A stretch of 21,429 bases of DNA from UBA12014 sp029248335. Lineage in GTDB: Bacteria > Planctomycetota > Phycisphaerae > Phycisphaerales > SM1A02. Positions 7,747-15,149 of this stretch are shown one piece after another. The position numbers and the translations under genes were made by a program. The DNA lies in the NCBI GenBank assembly GCA_029248335.1, contig JAQWJM010000181.1, positions 1 through 21,429 of the forward strand. The letters run 5' to 3'. Every line of letters starts with the position of its first letter. Positions within the stretch are counted from its first letter, which is position 1. The notes below the pieces were generated by a model. That model ran no database searches and had not been told where the DNA came from. It saw only the letters and a program-made list of their open reading frames with translations.

Positions 7747-7766
7747 TCCGGCCATCAACGGCCGGA
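7747..7766. terminator. Hairpin between convergent pdxH and dnaE
   Basis: TCCGGCC (7747-7753) and GGCCGGA (7760-7766) form a seven-pair stem with a six-base loop. It sits in the 54-base gap between the pdxH stop (7726) and the dnaE stop (7781), the expected place for a terminator serving both strands. No T tract follows on either side, as is common in G+C-rich genomes. Confidence 0.5.
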
Positions 7767-7780
7767 CGCCGACGGGATGC

Positions 7781-10700
7781 TCATTCCTCGTCCGAGCTGG
7801 CCTTCGCATACCGACGGCGACGGTTCTCGCGCCGGGGTGGGATGAATCCACCTCGAACCTTCACGCCGTCGGCCCCTGCTTCACGCAGCCGCGCGACGAG
7901 GTCGTCGTCGGGCACCACCCGCACCCCCGGCGCCGCGAGCACCACGTGCCGTCCGCCGTCGAGCCGGAGGTGGAGGACCGTCTCCACCGGGCGGCCGGAC
8001 AACGCGTGCACGCTCCCCGCCGCCTGCTTCAGCTGCCCGGAGACGAACTGCATCCGATGCCGCGTCGCGGCCTCGTCGTCACCGTCGCGGGTCGCATCGA
8101 TGAGGATCTCGATCCGTGTCGAGAGCAGGTTGGCCACGCGATTCAGGGGAATCACCTGCTCGACCACGATCTGCGGTTCGCCGCGTCCGGTCTCGACCTG
8201 ACCGACCAGGACGACCGTGGCGTCGACCTGGATCTGGTCCGCATGCTTGGTGAACGCCTCGCTGAACACGACGCCTTCGACGGTGCCGTGCTTGTCGGAC
8301 ATCGTGAGCATCGCCATCTTCGAGCCGTTGCGGGTCACCACCGGTCGAACCCGGTTGATGACCCCGGCGAAGACCACCGGCGTCTCGTTCCCGAGGTTCC
8401 CGACGTCGCGGCTTCCCGCCGTGCAGAACTCCTCGATGAGGTTCTGGATGCCGTCGAGCGGATGGCCGGACACGTGGAAGCCCAGCGTCTCCTTCTCCTC
8501 CGCGAGCCGGGTCATCTGGTCCCAGGGCTTGACCTCGGGAAGCGGCATCCGGGGCGTCCGATCATCGGCCGCGCCCTCCTCGTCACCGCCGCCGAACAGC
8601 ATGTTCTGCCCCGCCGATCGATCCGCCGCGAGCGTCTTGCCCGCCTTGAACGCGTCGGGGACCGCGACGACCATCGCCGCCCGCGCCTCCGCGCCGTGGA
8701 TGGAATCGAACGCCCCGGCACGGACCAGCGATTCCACCGCCTTCTGATTGATCCGCGCGTGGTCGATGCGTTCGCAGAAGTCGTGCAGCGACTCGAAGGT
8801 CCCGTGCTCGCCGCGGGTCGCGACGATCGATGCGATCCCGTCCTTCGCGATCCCCTTGATCGCCTGAAGTCCGAACCGGACGTGCCCCGCGCAGTTGTCG
8901 GGCATCTCGCCTTCGTCGAAGACCACCGCGAAGTCCTCGCCGGACACGTTGACGTCCGGCGGGCGGACGGTCACCCCGACGTGGGGTCGCTCCGGCGTGC
9001 TGTCCGGGAACGGGACCCGCATGCATTCCTCGAGGTAGACCGACCATTCCTCGACCTTCTTCGCCTGACTTTCGAAGGTGAGGACCGCGGCCATGTACTG
9101 GTTCGGGAAGTAGGTCTTCAGGTAGGCGGTCTGATATGCGACGATCGCGTACCCGGTCGAATGGCTCTTGTTGAAACCGTATCCCGCGAACTTGAGGATC
9201 AGGTCGAAGAGTTCGTCCGCCTGCTTGTTTCCGACCCCGTGCTTCTCGGCACCGTCGACGAAGTCGGACCGGGCCGAGTCGATCACGCTCATCTTCTTCT
9301 TCGAGATCGCCTTGATCACCGTGTACGCGGTTCGAAGCGGAATCCCACCGAGCCCGTGAAGCACCTGCATCACCTGCTCCTGATACACCATGATCCCGTA
9401 GGTCTCTTCGGTGTACCGGTCGACGATCTCGTGCACCGACGGCACCGCCTCCGTCCCGTGCTTGCGAGCGTTGTAGTCGGGGATGAGTTCCATCGGGCCG
9501 GGACGGAAGAGCGCGTTCGCCGCGATCAGGTCCTCGAGCCGGTCGGGCTGCATCTCGACCAGCAGCTTCCGCATGCCGCCGGACTCGAACTGGAAGATGC
9601 CCCCGGTCTCGCCGCGCCGGAAGAGATCGAGCACCCGCTGGTCGTCCAGCGGCACCCGTTCCATGTCGAGTGGATGGACCGCGATCCTCGCCGCGGCGGT
9701 GCCGGCGGTCGGCATCTCGCGGCCCACGGCCTTCCAGATCCCAGCCTCCGGCACGGACTCCAGCACGAGCTGCCTGGCCCGCTCGATCGTCGAGAGCGTT
9801 CGGAGACCGAGGAAGTCCATCTTGAGCAGGCCGATCCGCTCGCAGGTCGGTCCGTCCCACTGCGTGACCACGTCATCGCTTCCGGTCGCCTTGCAGAGCG
9901 GGACGATCTCGTCGAGCGGACGCGTCGCCATGATCACCCCGGCGGCATGGACCCCGGAGTGACGGGCATGATTCTCGAGGGCCCGGGCCGCGTCGACCGC
10001 CCGCTGCACGCGGGGATCGGAATCGCAGGCCTCACGGAGCTCGGGCTCCTTCTGGATCGCGTCGTCGATGGTGATGTTCAGTTCGGCCGGCACCATGTTG
10101 GCGAGCCGCTGCCCCTCGGCGGGGGCGAATCCCATCACCCGCGCGACGTCCTTGATCGCCGCCTTCGCCTTCAATCGCCCGAAGGTCACGATCTGCGCGA
10201 CGTGCCCGTACTTCTCGCGGACGTACTCGATGGCGTCCGCGCGGCCGTTCTGGCAGATGTCGATGTCGATGTCGGGATACTCGGCCCGGTCGGGATCCGT
10301 GAACCGCTCGAAGAGCAGGCCGTAGTGGACGGGGCACGCGTTCGAAAGCCCGAGCACGTAGCCCACCATCGTCCCCACGCCGGAACCACGGGCGTTCGAC
10401 GGGATCCCCCGCTGCCGCGCCCAGTTGACGAAGTCCCAGACGATCAGGAAGTACGCGGAGATCAACTTGTCGGCGAGCACCTTGAGCTCGCGTTCGAGCC
10501 TCGCGCGGATCTCGTCGGTCACGCCGTCAGCGCCGTATCGCCAGACGAGCCCCGCCTCGCAGAGATCACGCAGCGCGCGGTCGCATCCGTCCTTCAGGGC
10601 CTCGGCTTCCGCCGCGTCGGATCCCTGCGACTCGAAGGGCCGCAGTTCGAACCTCGCGCAGTACCGCTTGAACCACTCGGTGAGATCGCCGCCGTCGTAC

Positions 10701-11704
10701 TCCGGCGGCTCGCCGGGGTGCACCACCTCGACGACCGGGGCGTGGTTCTCGCCTTCGGGGAGTTCGACGTTGCAGCGATCGGCGATCCGGACCGTGTTGC
10801 GGATCGCCTCCTGCTCGTCGGGCTCGGGGAAGAGCGCCGCCATCTCGGCCGCATCCTTCACGTAGAGCTGCTCCGGATAGCGAAGCCGGTCGGGATCGTC
10901 CTTGGTCTTCCCCATGCTGATGCAGCAGAGGGTGTCGTGGTCGTCGTGATCCTCCGCGCGGAGGAAGTGCGCGTCGTTGTCGACGACCAGCGGCAGATCG
11001 AGTTCGTTCGCGAGCTTCTTCAGGAGCGGATTGATCCGCTCCTGCTCGGGAACATGGCGCTGGAGTTCGACGTAGAACCGCGGCTCCCCGTCCGGTCCCG
11101 GCGCGAACGTCTCCGCGTGCCAGCGGGCTTCCGCGACGGCGAGATCCCAGTGACCCTTGTCGTTGGTCCGGACGAAGTTCGTGAGATGGAACGCGAGCGA
11201 GGATCCGAGGTGACCGTTGATCGCCACCAGGCCATCGTTCCACTGCTCGAGGGTGCTCTTGTCCATCCGCGGCTTGTAGTAGAAGCCGTTGCGAAAGGCG
11301 TCGGAACTCAACTTGACGAGGTTCCGCCAGCCGCCGAGATCGAGCGAGAGCAGGACGAGATGGAACCCACCGTCGGCGACGCCGGTCCGCGTGCGATCCC
11401 GACGATCGCCGGGCTTGCCTTCCCGGTCCGGCGCGACGTAGGCCTCGATGCCGAGAATCGGCTTGATGCCCGCCGCGCGGGCCGCGGCATGGAACTCGAA
11501 CGACGCGTGGAGATTGCCGTGATCGGTGACCGCGACCGCGGTCATGCCGAGCGTCTTCACCCGGTCGACCAGCTTCTTGATGCGGTTGCCACCGTCGAGC
11601 AGGGAGTACTCGCTGTGGAGATGGAGGTGGACGAAACCGTCGGGGGCGATCGATGCCGCATCGGCGGCGGATTTCGTCTGTTTTCCTGCACGCGACTTGG
11701 CCAT
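7781..11704 (-). CDS. dnaE: DNA polymerase III subunit alpha (DnaE)
   Basis: This is the catalytic subunit of the replicative polymerase, 1307 residues from the ATG at 11704, which has GGAG five bases upstream; the frame runs on to 11791 without conserved sequence. The N-terminal PHP domain shows HLHLHSEYSLLDGG (from residue 26), TDHGNLH (Asp61, His62), GIEAYV (Glu87), FHLVLL (His115), INGHLG (His165) and NDAHFL (Asp244, His246). The polymerase core has PDIDIDICQNGR (Asp478, Asp480, Asp482) and LLKMDFLGLRTL (Asp630), then GFNKSHSTGYAIVAYQTAYL. The OB-fold VVFAGVINRVRPV occurs near the C terminus. The PHP metal ligands look largely intact, unlike the E. coli enzyme. Length is slightly above the common 1150-1200. 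It stands alone as a transcription unit, converging on pdxH. Confidence 0.97.
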   Translation of the reverse strand: MAKSRAGKQTKSAADAASIAPDGFVHLHLHSEYSLLDGGNRIKKLVDRVKTLGMTAVAVTDHGNLHASFEFHAAARAAGIKPILGIEAYVAPDREGKPGDRRDRTRTGVADGGFHLVLLSLDLGGWRNLVKLSSDAFRNGFYYKPRMDKSTLEQWNDGLVAINGHLGSSLAFHLTNFVRTNDKGHWDLAVAEARWHAETFAPGPDGEPRFYVELQRHVPEQERINPLLKKLANELDLPLVVDNDAHFLRAEDHDDHDTLCCISMGKTKDDPDRLRYPEQLYVKDAAEMAALFPEPDEQEAIRNTVRIADRCNVELPEGENHAPVVEVVHPGEPPEYDGGDLTEWFKRYCARFELRPFESQGSDAAEAEALKDGCDRALRDLCEAGLVWRYGADGVTDEIRARLERELKVLADKLISAYFLIVWDFVNWARQRGIPSNARGSGVGTMVGYVLGLSNACPVHYGLLFERFTDPDRAEYPDIDIDICQNGRADAIEYVREKYGHVAQIVTFGRLKAKAAIKDVARVMGFAPAEGQRLANMVPAELNITIDDAIQKEPELREACDSDPRVQRAVDAARALENHARHSGVHAAGVIMATRPLDEIVPLCKATGSDDVVTQWDGPTCERIGLLKMDFLGLRTLSTIERARQLVLESVPEAGIWKAVGREMPTAGTAAARIAVHPLDMERVPLDDQRVLDLFRRGETGGIFQFESGGMRKLLVEMQPDRLEDLIAANALFRPGPMELIPDYNARKHGTEAVPSVHEIVDRYTEETYGIMVYQEQVMQVLHGLGGIPLRTAYTVIKAISKKKMSVIDSARSDFVDGAEKHGVGNKQADELFDLILKFAGYGFNKSHSTGYAIVAYQTAYLKTYFPNQYMAAVLTFESQAKKVEEWSVYLEECMRVPFPDSTPERPHVGVTVRPPDVNVSGEDFAVVFDEGEMPDNCAGHVRFGLQAIKGIAKDGIASIVATRGEHGTFESLHDFCERIDHARINQKAVESLVRAGAFDSIHGAEARAAMVVAVPDAFKAGKTLAADRSAGQNMLFGGGDEEGAADDRTPRMPLPEVKPWDQMTRLAEEKETLGFHVSGHPLDGIQNLIEEFCTAGSRDVGNLGNETPVVFAGVINRVRPVVTRNGSKMAMLTMSDKHGTVEGVVFSEAFTKHADQIQVDATVVLVGQVETGRGEPQIVVEQVIPLNRVANLLSTRIEILIDATRDGDDEAATRHRMQFVSGQLKQAAGSVHALSGRPVETVLHLRLDGGRHVVLAAPGVRVVPDDDLVARLREAGADGVKVRGGFIPPRRENRRRRYAKASSDEE

Positions 11705-11856
11705 CAGCTCTCCATCCGTGGGCGATCCTCCCATCGTAGACGGTCCACGCCGGGCCGACCCGACGCCTTCGACGATCGAACGGAGATCCACGGGATCCGC
11801 TCGGATGTCCCCCGATCGGACGACCTCTCCGACGCCCGGCGTCGTACGATGTCCGT
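11705..11856. promoter_or_regulatory. Divergent intergenic region between dnaE and a small membrane protein gene
   Basis: These 152 bases must carry the dnaE promoter and probably the promoter of the plus-strand gene. The dnaE ribosome-binding site (GGAG on the minus strand) is visible at its left end. I see no convincing -35/-10 pair and no strong inverted repeat. Confidence 0.4.
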
Positions 11857-12186
11857 ATGAGTGAGCAGACCCCGTTCAACCGTCCGCCCTTCGTCCGGGT
11901 GGTCGGCATCGGCCAGCAGATGGGCGACGGATTCCGGCGGATCGACCGTGGAGGTCCGTTCAGCCGACTGTTCGCCGGACTCGCCGCCGTGGTCCTCGCG
12001 GTTCCGATCCTGGTGATCGGCGTCATTCTGCTGCTGACGCTCTTCGCCTTCGCGATCGCCGCCGCCCTGGTCAGCCTCGTCCTCGGCCGACGACCCGGCA
12101 TGCGATCCGCGGGAACGCGGCCCGCCGGCGGCCCGGAATCGGCCGGCCGCGAGAACGTCCGCGTCATCCCGCGCACGCCCGAGTGA
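11857..12186 (+). CDS. Small membrane protein of unknown function
   Basis: I do not recognise this 109-residue protein. A polar N terminus of about 37 residues is followed by a long hydrophobic stretch at 38-76 (LFAGLAAVVLAVPILVIGVI and onward), long enough for two tightly spaced membrane helices or one helix plus a re-entrant segment. The C-terminal 30 residues are basic and Gly/Pro-rich (LGRRPGMRSAGTRPAGGPES), as expected for a cytoplasmic tail. No clear Shine-Dalgarno precedes the ATG at 11857. Codon use is G+C-rich in third positions, consistent with a real gene. It is divergent from dnaE and ends 30 bases before the convergent aminotransferase stop. Confidence 0.6.
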   Translation: MSEQTPFNRPPFVRVVGIGQQMGDGFRRIDRGGPFSRLFAGLAAVVLAVPILVIGVILLLTLFAFAIAAALVSLVLGRRPGMRSAGTRPAGGPESAGRENVRVIPRTPE

Positions 12187-12216
12187 CGGCACCGACGGAG
12201 ACCGGCCGGCCATCGC

Positions 12217-13086
12217 CTACTCCGCGAGCCACCACGTGCGCATCGCTCGCGCGACCGGACCGGGTTCGCCGGTGCCGATCGTCTCCCGCTCCACCCCCAC
12301 CACCGGCATCACGCCCCAGCTCGAGTTGGTGAGCAGGATCTCGTCCGCGCCCAGCACCGCGTCGATGTCCATCATCCGCCGATGGACGGCGCGGCCCTCG
12401 CCGGCGGCCCGCCCGAGGACCTCCTCCCGGACGACGCCGGGCAGGACCGGCGATGGAAGCCCGCCCTCCGGTTCCTCGCCCCGGACGATCGGCGAGGAGA
12501 GTTCGTCGTCCTTCACCAGGATCACGTTGCTCACGCAGCCGCCCGCGAGGTGGTTCGAGACCGTGAACCAGAGGGCCTCGCTCGCGTTCTTCGCGGCGGC
12601 GGCCTGAAGTTCCGAGAGCCGCGACCAGTAGGAGAGCGTCTTGTGCGACGCGAACGGATCGAGCGGATTCGCCCGGGCGTCCGCCACCGTCGCCCGGATG
12701 CCCTTGTCGAAGAGTTCATCGGGATACGCGGTCGAGGGCTGGACGACGATCATGATCGTCGGCTCGTGCCCCTCGCCACCGCCGTGAAGCAGGTTCAGGT
12801 CACCGCCGGTGATCGTGACCCGCACTCGGGACACCTCGAGCGACGCCGCGTCGACGGCCGACTGGATCGCCTCCGCGAGCGGGCCGGCACGTAGCTGCTC
12901 GCTGAGTCGAAGCGTTCGAAGCGAATTCTCCAGTCGATCGAGATGCTGGTGGAGGTGCAGCACCCGCGACCCGCGGGCGGTCATCGTTTCGAACAACCCG
13001 ACCCCGTGCTGGAAACCGGCATCGAACGCGGAGACCCGCGCTTCGTCGACCGTCTCGATGCTCCCGTTCAACCAGACCGTCGTCAT
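12217..13086 (-). CDS. Class IV (fold-type IV) PLP aminotransferase or aminodeoxychorismate lyase-like protein
   Basis: The family includes branched-chain and D-amino-acid transaminases and 4-amino-4-deoxychorismate lyase (PabC). The 289-residue product has the usual length and order: FDAGFQHGVGLFETM (21-35), RLENSLRTLRL (51-61), the PLP lysine Lys149 in ASHKTLSYW, VSNVILVKDD (185-194) and DEILLTNSSWGVMPV near the end, which most resembles PabC-type proteins. The acid that normally contacts the PLP ring nitrogen (EG before the TxSN motif) is replaced: HLAGGCVSN has Gly182 where Glu is expected. The ATG at 13086 overlaps the stop of the upstream gene by ATGA, so translation is probably coupled. 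The exact substrate cannot be decided. A folate role (PabC) is plausible, but no pabA/pabB is in the window. Confidence 0.82.
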   Translation of the reverse strand: MTTVWLNGSIETVDEARVSAFDAGFQHGVGLFETMTARGSRVLHLHQHLDRLENSLRTLRLSEQLRAGPLAEAIQSAVDAASLEVSRVRVTITGGDLNLLHGGGEGHEPTIMIVVQPSTAYPDELFDKGIRATVADARANPLDPFASHKTLSYWSRLSELQAAAAKNASEALWFTVSNHLAGGCVSNVILVKDDELSSPIVRGEEPEGGLPSPVLPGVVREEVLGRAAGEGRAVHRRMMDIDAVLGADEILLTNSSWGVMPVVGVERETIGTGEPGPVARAMRTWWLAE

Positions 13087-13496
13087 TCGATTCGCTCCTT
13101 CGGTTCATCCATCGTCGAAGTGCCCGCCCGACGGACCGATCGCAGTTGCGGAGGAACGCCCTCGAGATCGAGCTCGACCCGGCCGCCGGCCGCACCGGCG
13201 ACCACCACGGTCGCGAGGTGTCCGGCGTGATCCGAGGCCACCACGACCGACTCGATCTCCCGCGGCGGCAGGAGGGCCGCGATGGCGGTCCGCGCCGTGC
13301 CCTCGATGCTGAAGCCCGCGGGCGGTGGTTCGTCCGACGTCCGGATCAATTCGGCGACGAGGCTCCGGGCCCCCGCTTCGACCTCCTGCGGCCGTTCCGA
13401 GAAGTACCCCACCAGTCCACCGGCCGCCAGTGCGATCGCCGGATAGAGGAGCCGGCGGCCCCAGCCTGAACGGCCTTGTCGGGAATTCCCAAGCAT
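13083..13496 (-). CDS. Membrane-anchored protein of unknown function upstream of the aminotransferase
   Basis: I do not recognise this protein. From the ATG at 13496 it has 137 residues: a short basic N terminus, one membrane helix at about 15-32 (LLYPAIALAAGGLVGYFS), and an extracytoplasmic domain of alternating hydrophobic strands (IESVVVASDHAGHLATVVVA). The frame is open upstream to 13751, but that would overlap the divergent zinc-ribbon gene and is Arg-rich without features. No Shine-Dalgarno is clear. Its stop overlaps the aminotransferase start (ATGA), which suggests one operon. Function is open; the start is moderately certain. Confidence 0.55.
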   Translation of the reverse strand: MLGNSRQGRSGWGRRLLYPAIALAAGGLVGYFSERPQEVEAGARSLVAELIRTSDEPPPAGFSIEGTARTAIAALLPPREIESVVVASDHAGHLATVVVAGAAGGRVELDLEGVPPQLRSVRRAGTSTMDEPKERIE

Positions 13497-13546
13497 GAGG
13501 TGAGAAGTGTAGACGACGGTGGATTCTGCGATGATCCGTCCGCCCC

Positions 13547-14221
13547 ATGCTGATGCCAGCTTCGCCAAGATCGATCGCCGCACGAACGCGTCACGAAGGA
13601 CGCCGACCGGCGGTTCCCTGTCCTTCATGCGGGCACGACCTTCGATCCGGAACGAGGCTCGCGATCGCCGATCCGCCTCGGATCGCCCGACGATGCACCG
13701 GCTGCGGCCACGCGGTCTGGAGTTCGTTCTCACGGGTGATCTGGGGACCACGACGCGTCATCCGCTTCGCGACCAGCGTGGTCGCCATGCTGATCGCGAT
13801 ATCGATCCTGATCGCCATGGGATCCGTGGTGGTGGCGGCCGGCCTTCCGCCAGAGACCGTGCCGATGCCCGTCGCGTTCGCCAGCTACGCCATCCTCGCC
13901 GGTGTCGCCGGCCTGCTCCTTCGCATCGTCTCGCCCACCGCCGGCCGCATCGCCCTCGCAGCCCTCGCCGTCGGCTCGATCGTCGGCGTGATGCTCTTCG
14001 AAGCATGGTTCCTGCTCGTGATCACCCACGAGGACAGCATGTTCATTCGACCGCCGGAGATCCCCCATGGCTGGGCGATCGTCGAGACGATCCGGCGGAC
14101 CGGTCTGATCCAGATCCTGCCCATCGTGACCGGCCTGCTCTTCGGGATCCTGCTTCATGATTCGATCGAATTCGGCATTCGGTCGAGAAGACGGCGACGA
14201 GCGTCACTGGAGGCGACATGA
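13547..14221 (+). CDS. Zinc-ribbon membrane protein, first of a tandem pair
   Basis: This 224-residue protein begins with a zinc-ribbon: CPSC (Cys25, Cys28) and CTGC (Cys50, Cys53), each followed by Gly-His. Four predicted membrane helices follow at about 73-97, 107-128, 134-159 and 186-204, and the C terminus is very basic (RSRRRRRAS). The spacing of the two Cys pairs (22 residues) is identical to that in the next gene, so the two look like tandem paralogues. The start is uncertain: ATGs at 13547 and 13553 both lack a ribosome-binding site. The stop overlaps the next ATG (ATGA). I know of no assigned function; membrane proteins with N-terminal zinc ribbons are common and mostly uncharacterised in planctomycetes. 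Confidence 0.7.
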   Translation: MLMPASPRSIAARTRHEGRRPAVPCPSCGHDLRSGTRLAIADPPRIARRCTGCGHAVWSSFSRVIWGPRRVIRFATSVVAMLIAISILIAMGSVVVAAGLPPETVPMPVAFASYAILAGVAGLLLRIVSPTAGRIALAALAVGSIVGVMLFEAWFLLVITHEDSMFIRPPEIPHGWAIVETIRRTGLIQILPIVTGLLFGILLHDSIEFGIRSRRRRRASLEAT

Positions 14222-15084
14222 ACCCACCGAGTCCTGCGCCTGAAGACATCGATCCTCCAACCGACGAGCCGGCCTCGTCGAAGACGACGCCTCGCCTGAT
14301 CGGAACCCGCACCTGCCTCGGTTGCGGCCAGGAACTGGCTGGCCAGGCGATCGCCCGAACGACCGACGAGGATCTCCCCTTCGTCCGATGTTCCGAATGC
14401 GGTCGGGCCACGCCGGTACTCGAGTATCCGGTGATGAGCCGATGGAGCGGCACGCTCGGTGCGGGACTGCTGGGTCTGCAGATACTGGTCTCGGTGACCA
14501 TCCTGTTCCTGACCGGCCTGCTCGGATTCATCTTCGCCGATGAGATCTGCACCGACGCACGCCGCGATTTCAGCGACCGGATCGCCGCGAAGTGGGAGGC
14601 GAACGCGGTTCCCGGCGAGAAGTCGCGCTGGGAGATCTCGAGGTCCTGGTGGAACGAGGCCGGGGACGAGACCACCACGGCGATGCTGGCCCACCCCGAC
14701 GCCGGCTTCGGACGGGTCTCCCGGATCGAACTGGTCGGCTTGCTGGTGATCGGGGTTCCGATCGGCATCATCTGGTCCGGGCTCTTCGCCGGCGTTCCTC
14801 GCCGCCGATTGTGGATTCCACCGCTGATTCTCTGGTGCATCGCCATGCCGTGGATGTGGCTCACCGGGCTCCCGCAATCCGGCACGACGATTCCGACCTA
14901 CCTGATCGCCCGGGAAATCACGACCATCCACGTCCTGTCGATCGTCCTGCTGGTGCTGGTGATCGGCCTCGAGATCGGAATCCTCTTCGGCCGTCCGGTC
15001 ATTCGCCGGCTCGCGAGAATCCTGCTGCCCCCCGATCGGGCGCGGGCGATCGATTTCGTCTGGCGGGTCGACGGCCGACGCTGA
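14218..15084 (+). CDS. Zinc-ribbon membrane protein, second of a tandem pair
   Basis: This 288-residue protein has a Pro/Asp-rich N terminus, a zinc ribbon (CLGC at Cys33/Cys36 and CSEC at Cys58/Cys61), and four predicted membrane helices at about 79-107, 171-191, 197-217 and 234-258. Between helices 1 and 2 there is a polar, Trp-containing loop of about 60 residues (KWEANAVPGEKSRWEISRSW region) that the first paralogue lacks. The start at 14218 has a strong GGAGG five bases upstream, located inside the end of the preceding gene, so translation is coupled. Function is unknown. The pair precedes the ABC-F gene by 65 bases and could share its transcript. Confidence 0.72.
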   Translation: MNPPSPAPEDIDPPTDEPASSKTTPRLIGTRTCLGCGQELAGQAIARTTDEDLPFVRCSECGRATPVLEYPVMSRWSGTLGAGLLGLQILVSVTILFLTGLLGFIFADEICTDARRDFSDRIAAKWEANAVPGEKSRWEISRSWWNEAGDETTTAMLAHPDAGFGRVSRIELVGLLVIGVPIGIIWSGLFAGVPRRRLWIPPLILWCIAMPWMWLTGLPQSGTTIPTYLIAREITTIHVLSIVLLVLVIGLEIGILFGRPVIRRLARILLPPDRARAIDFVWRVDGRR

Positions 15085-15149
15085 CGCCGGCCTCGCCTTT
15101 GGTCCGCATGTCGTCGCGGGCGAGTCCGGTCGGTACACTCCGCCACCTC

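Noticed and set aside
7946..11860. Open frame of 1304 codons on the plus strand opposite dnaE
   Set aside because: It has low-complexity Arg/Asp/Val-rich composition and no recognisable motif. It mirrors the codon bias of dnaE.
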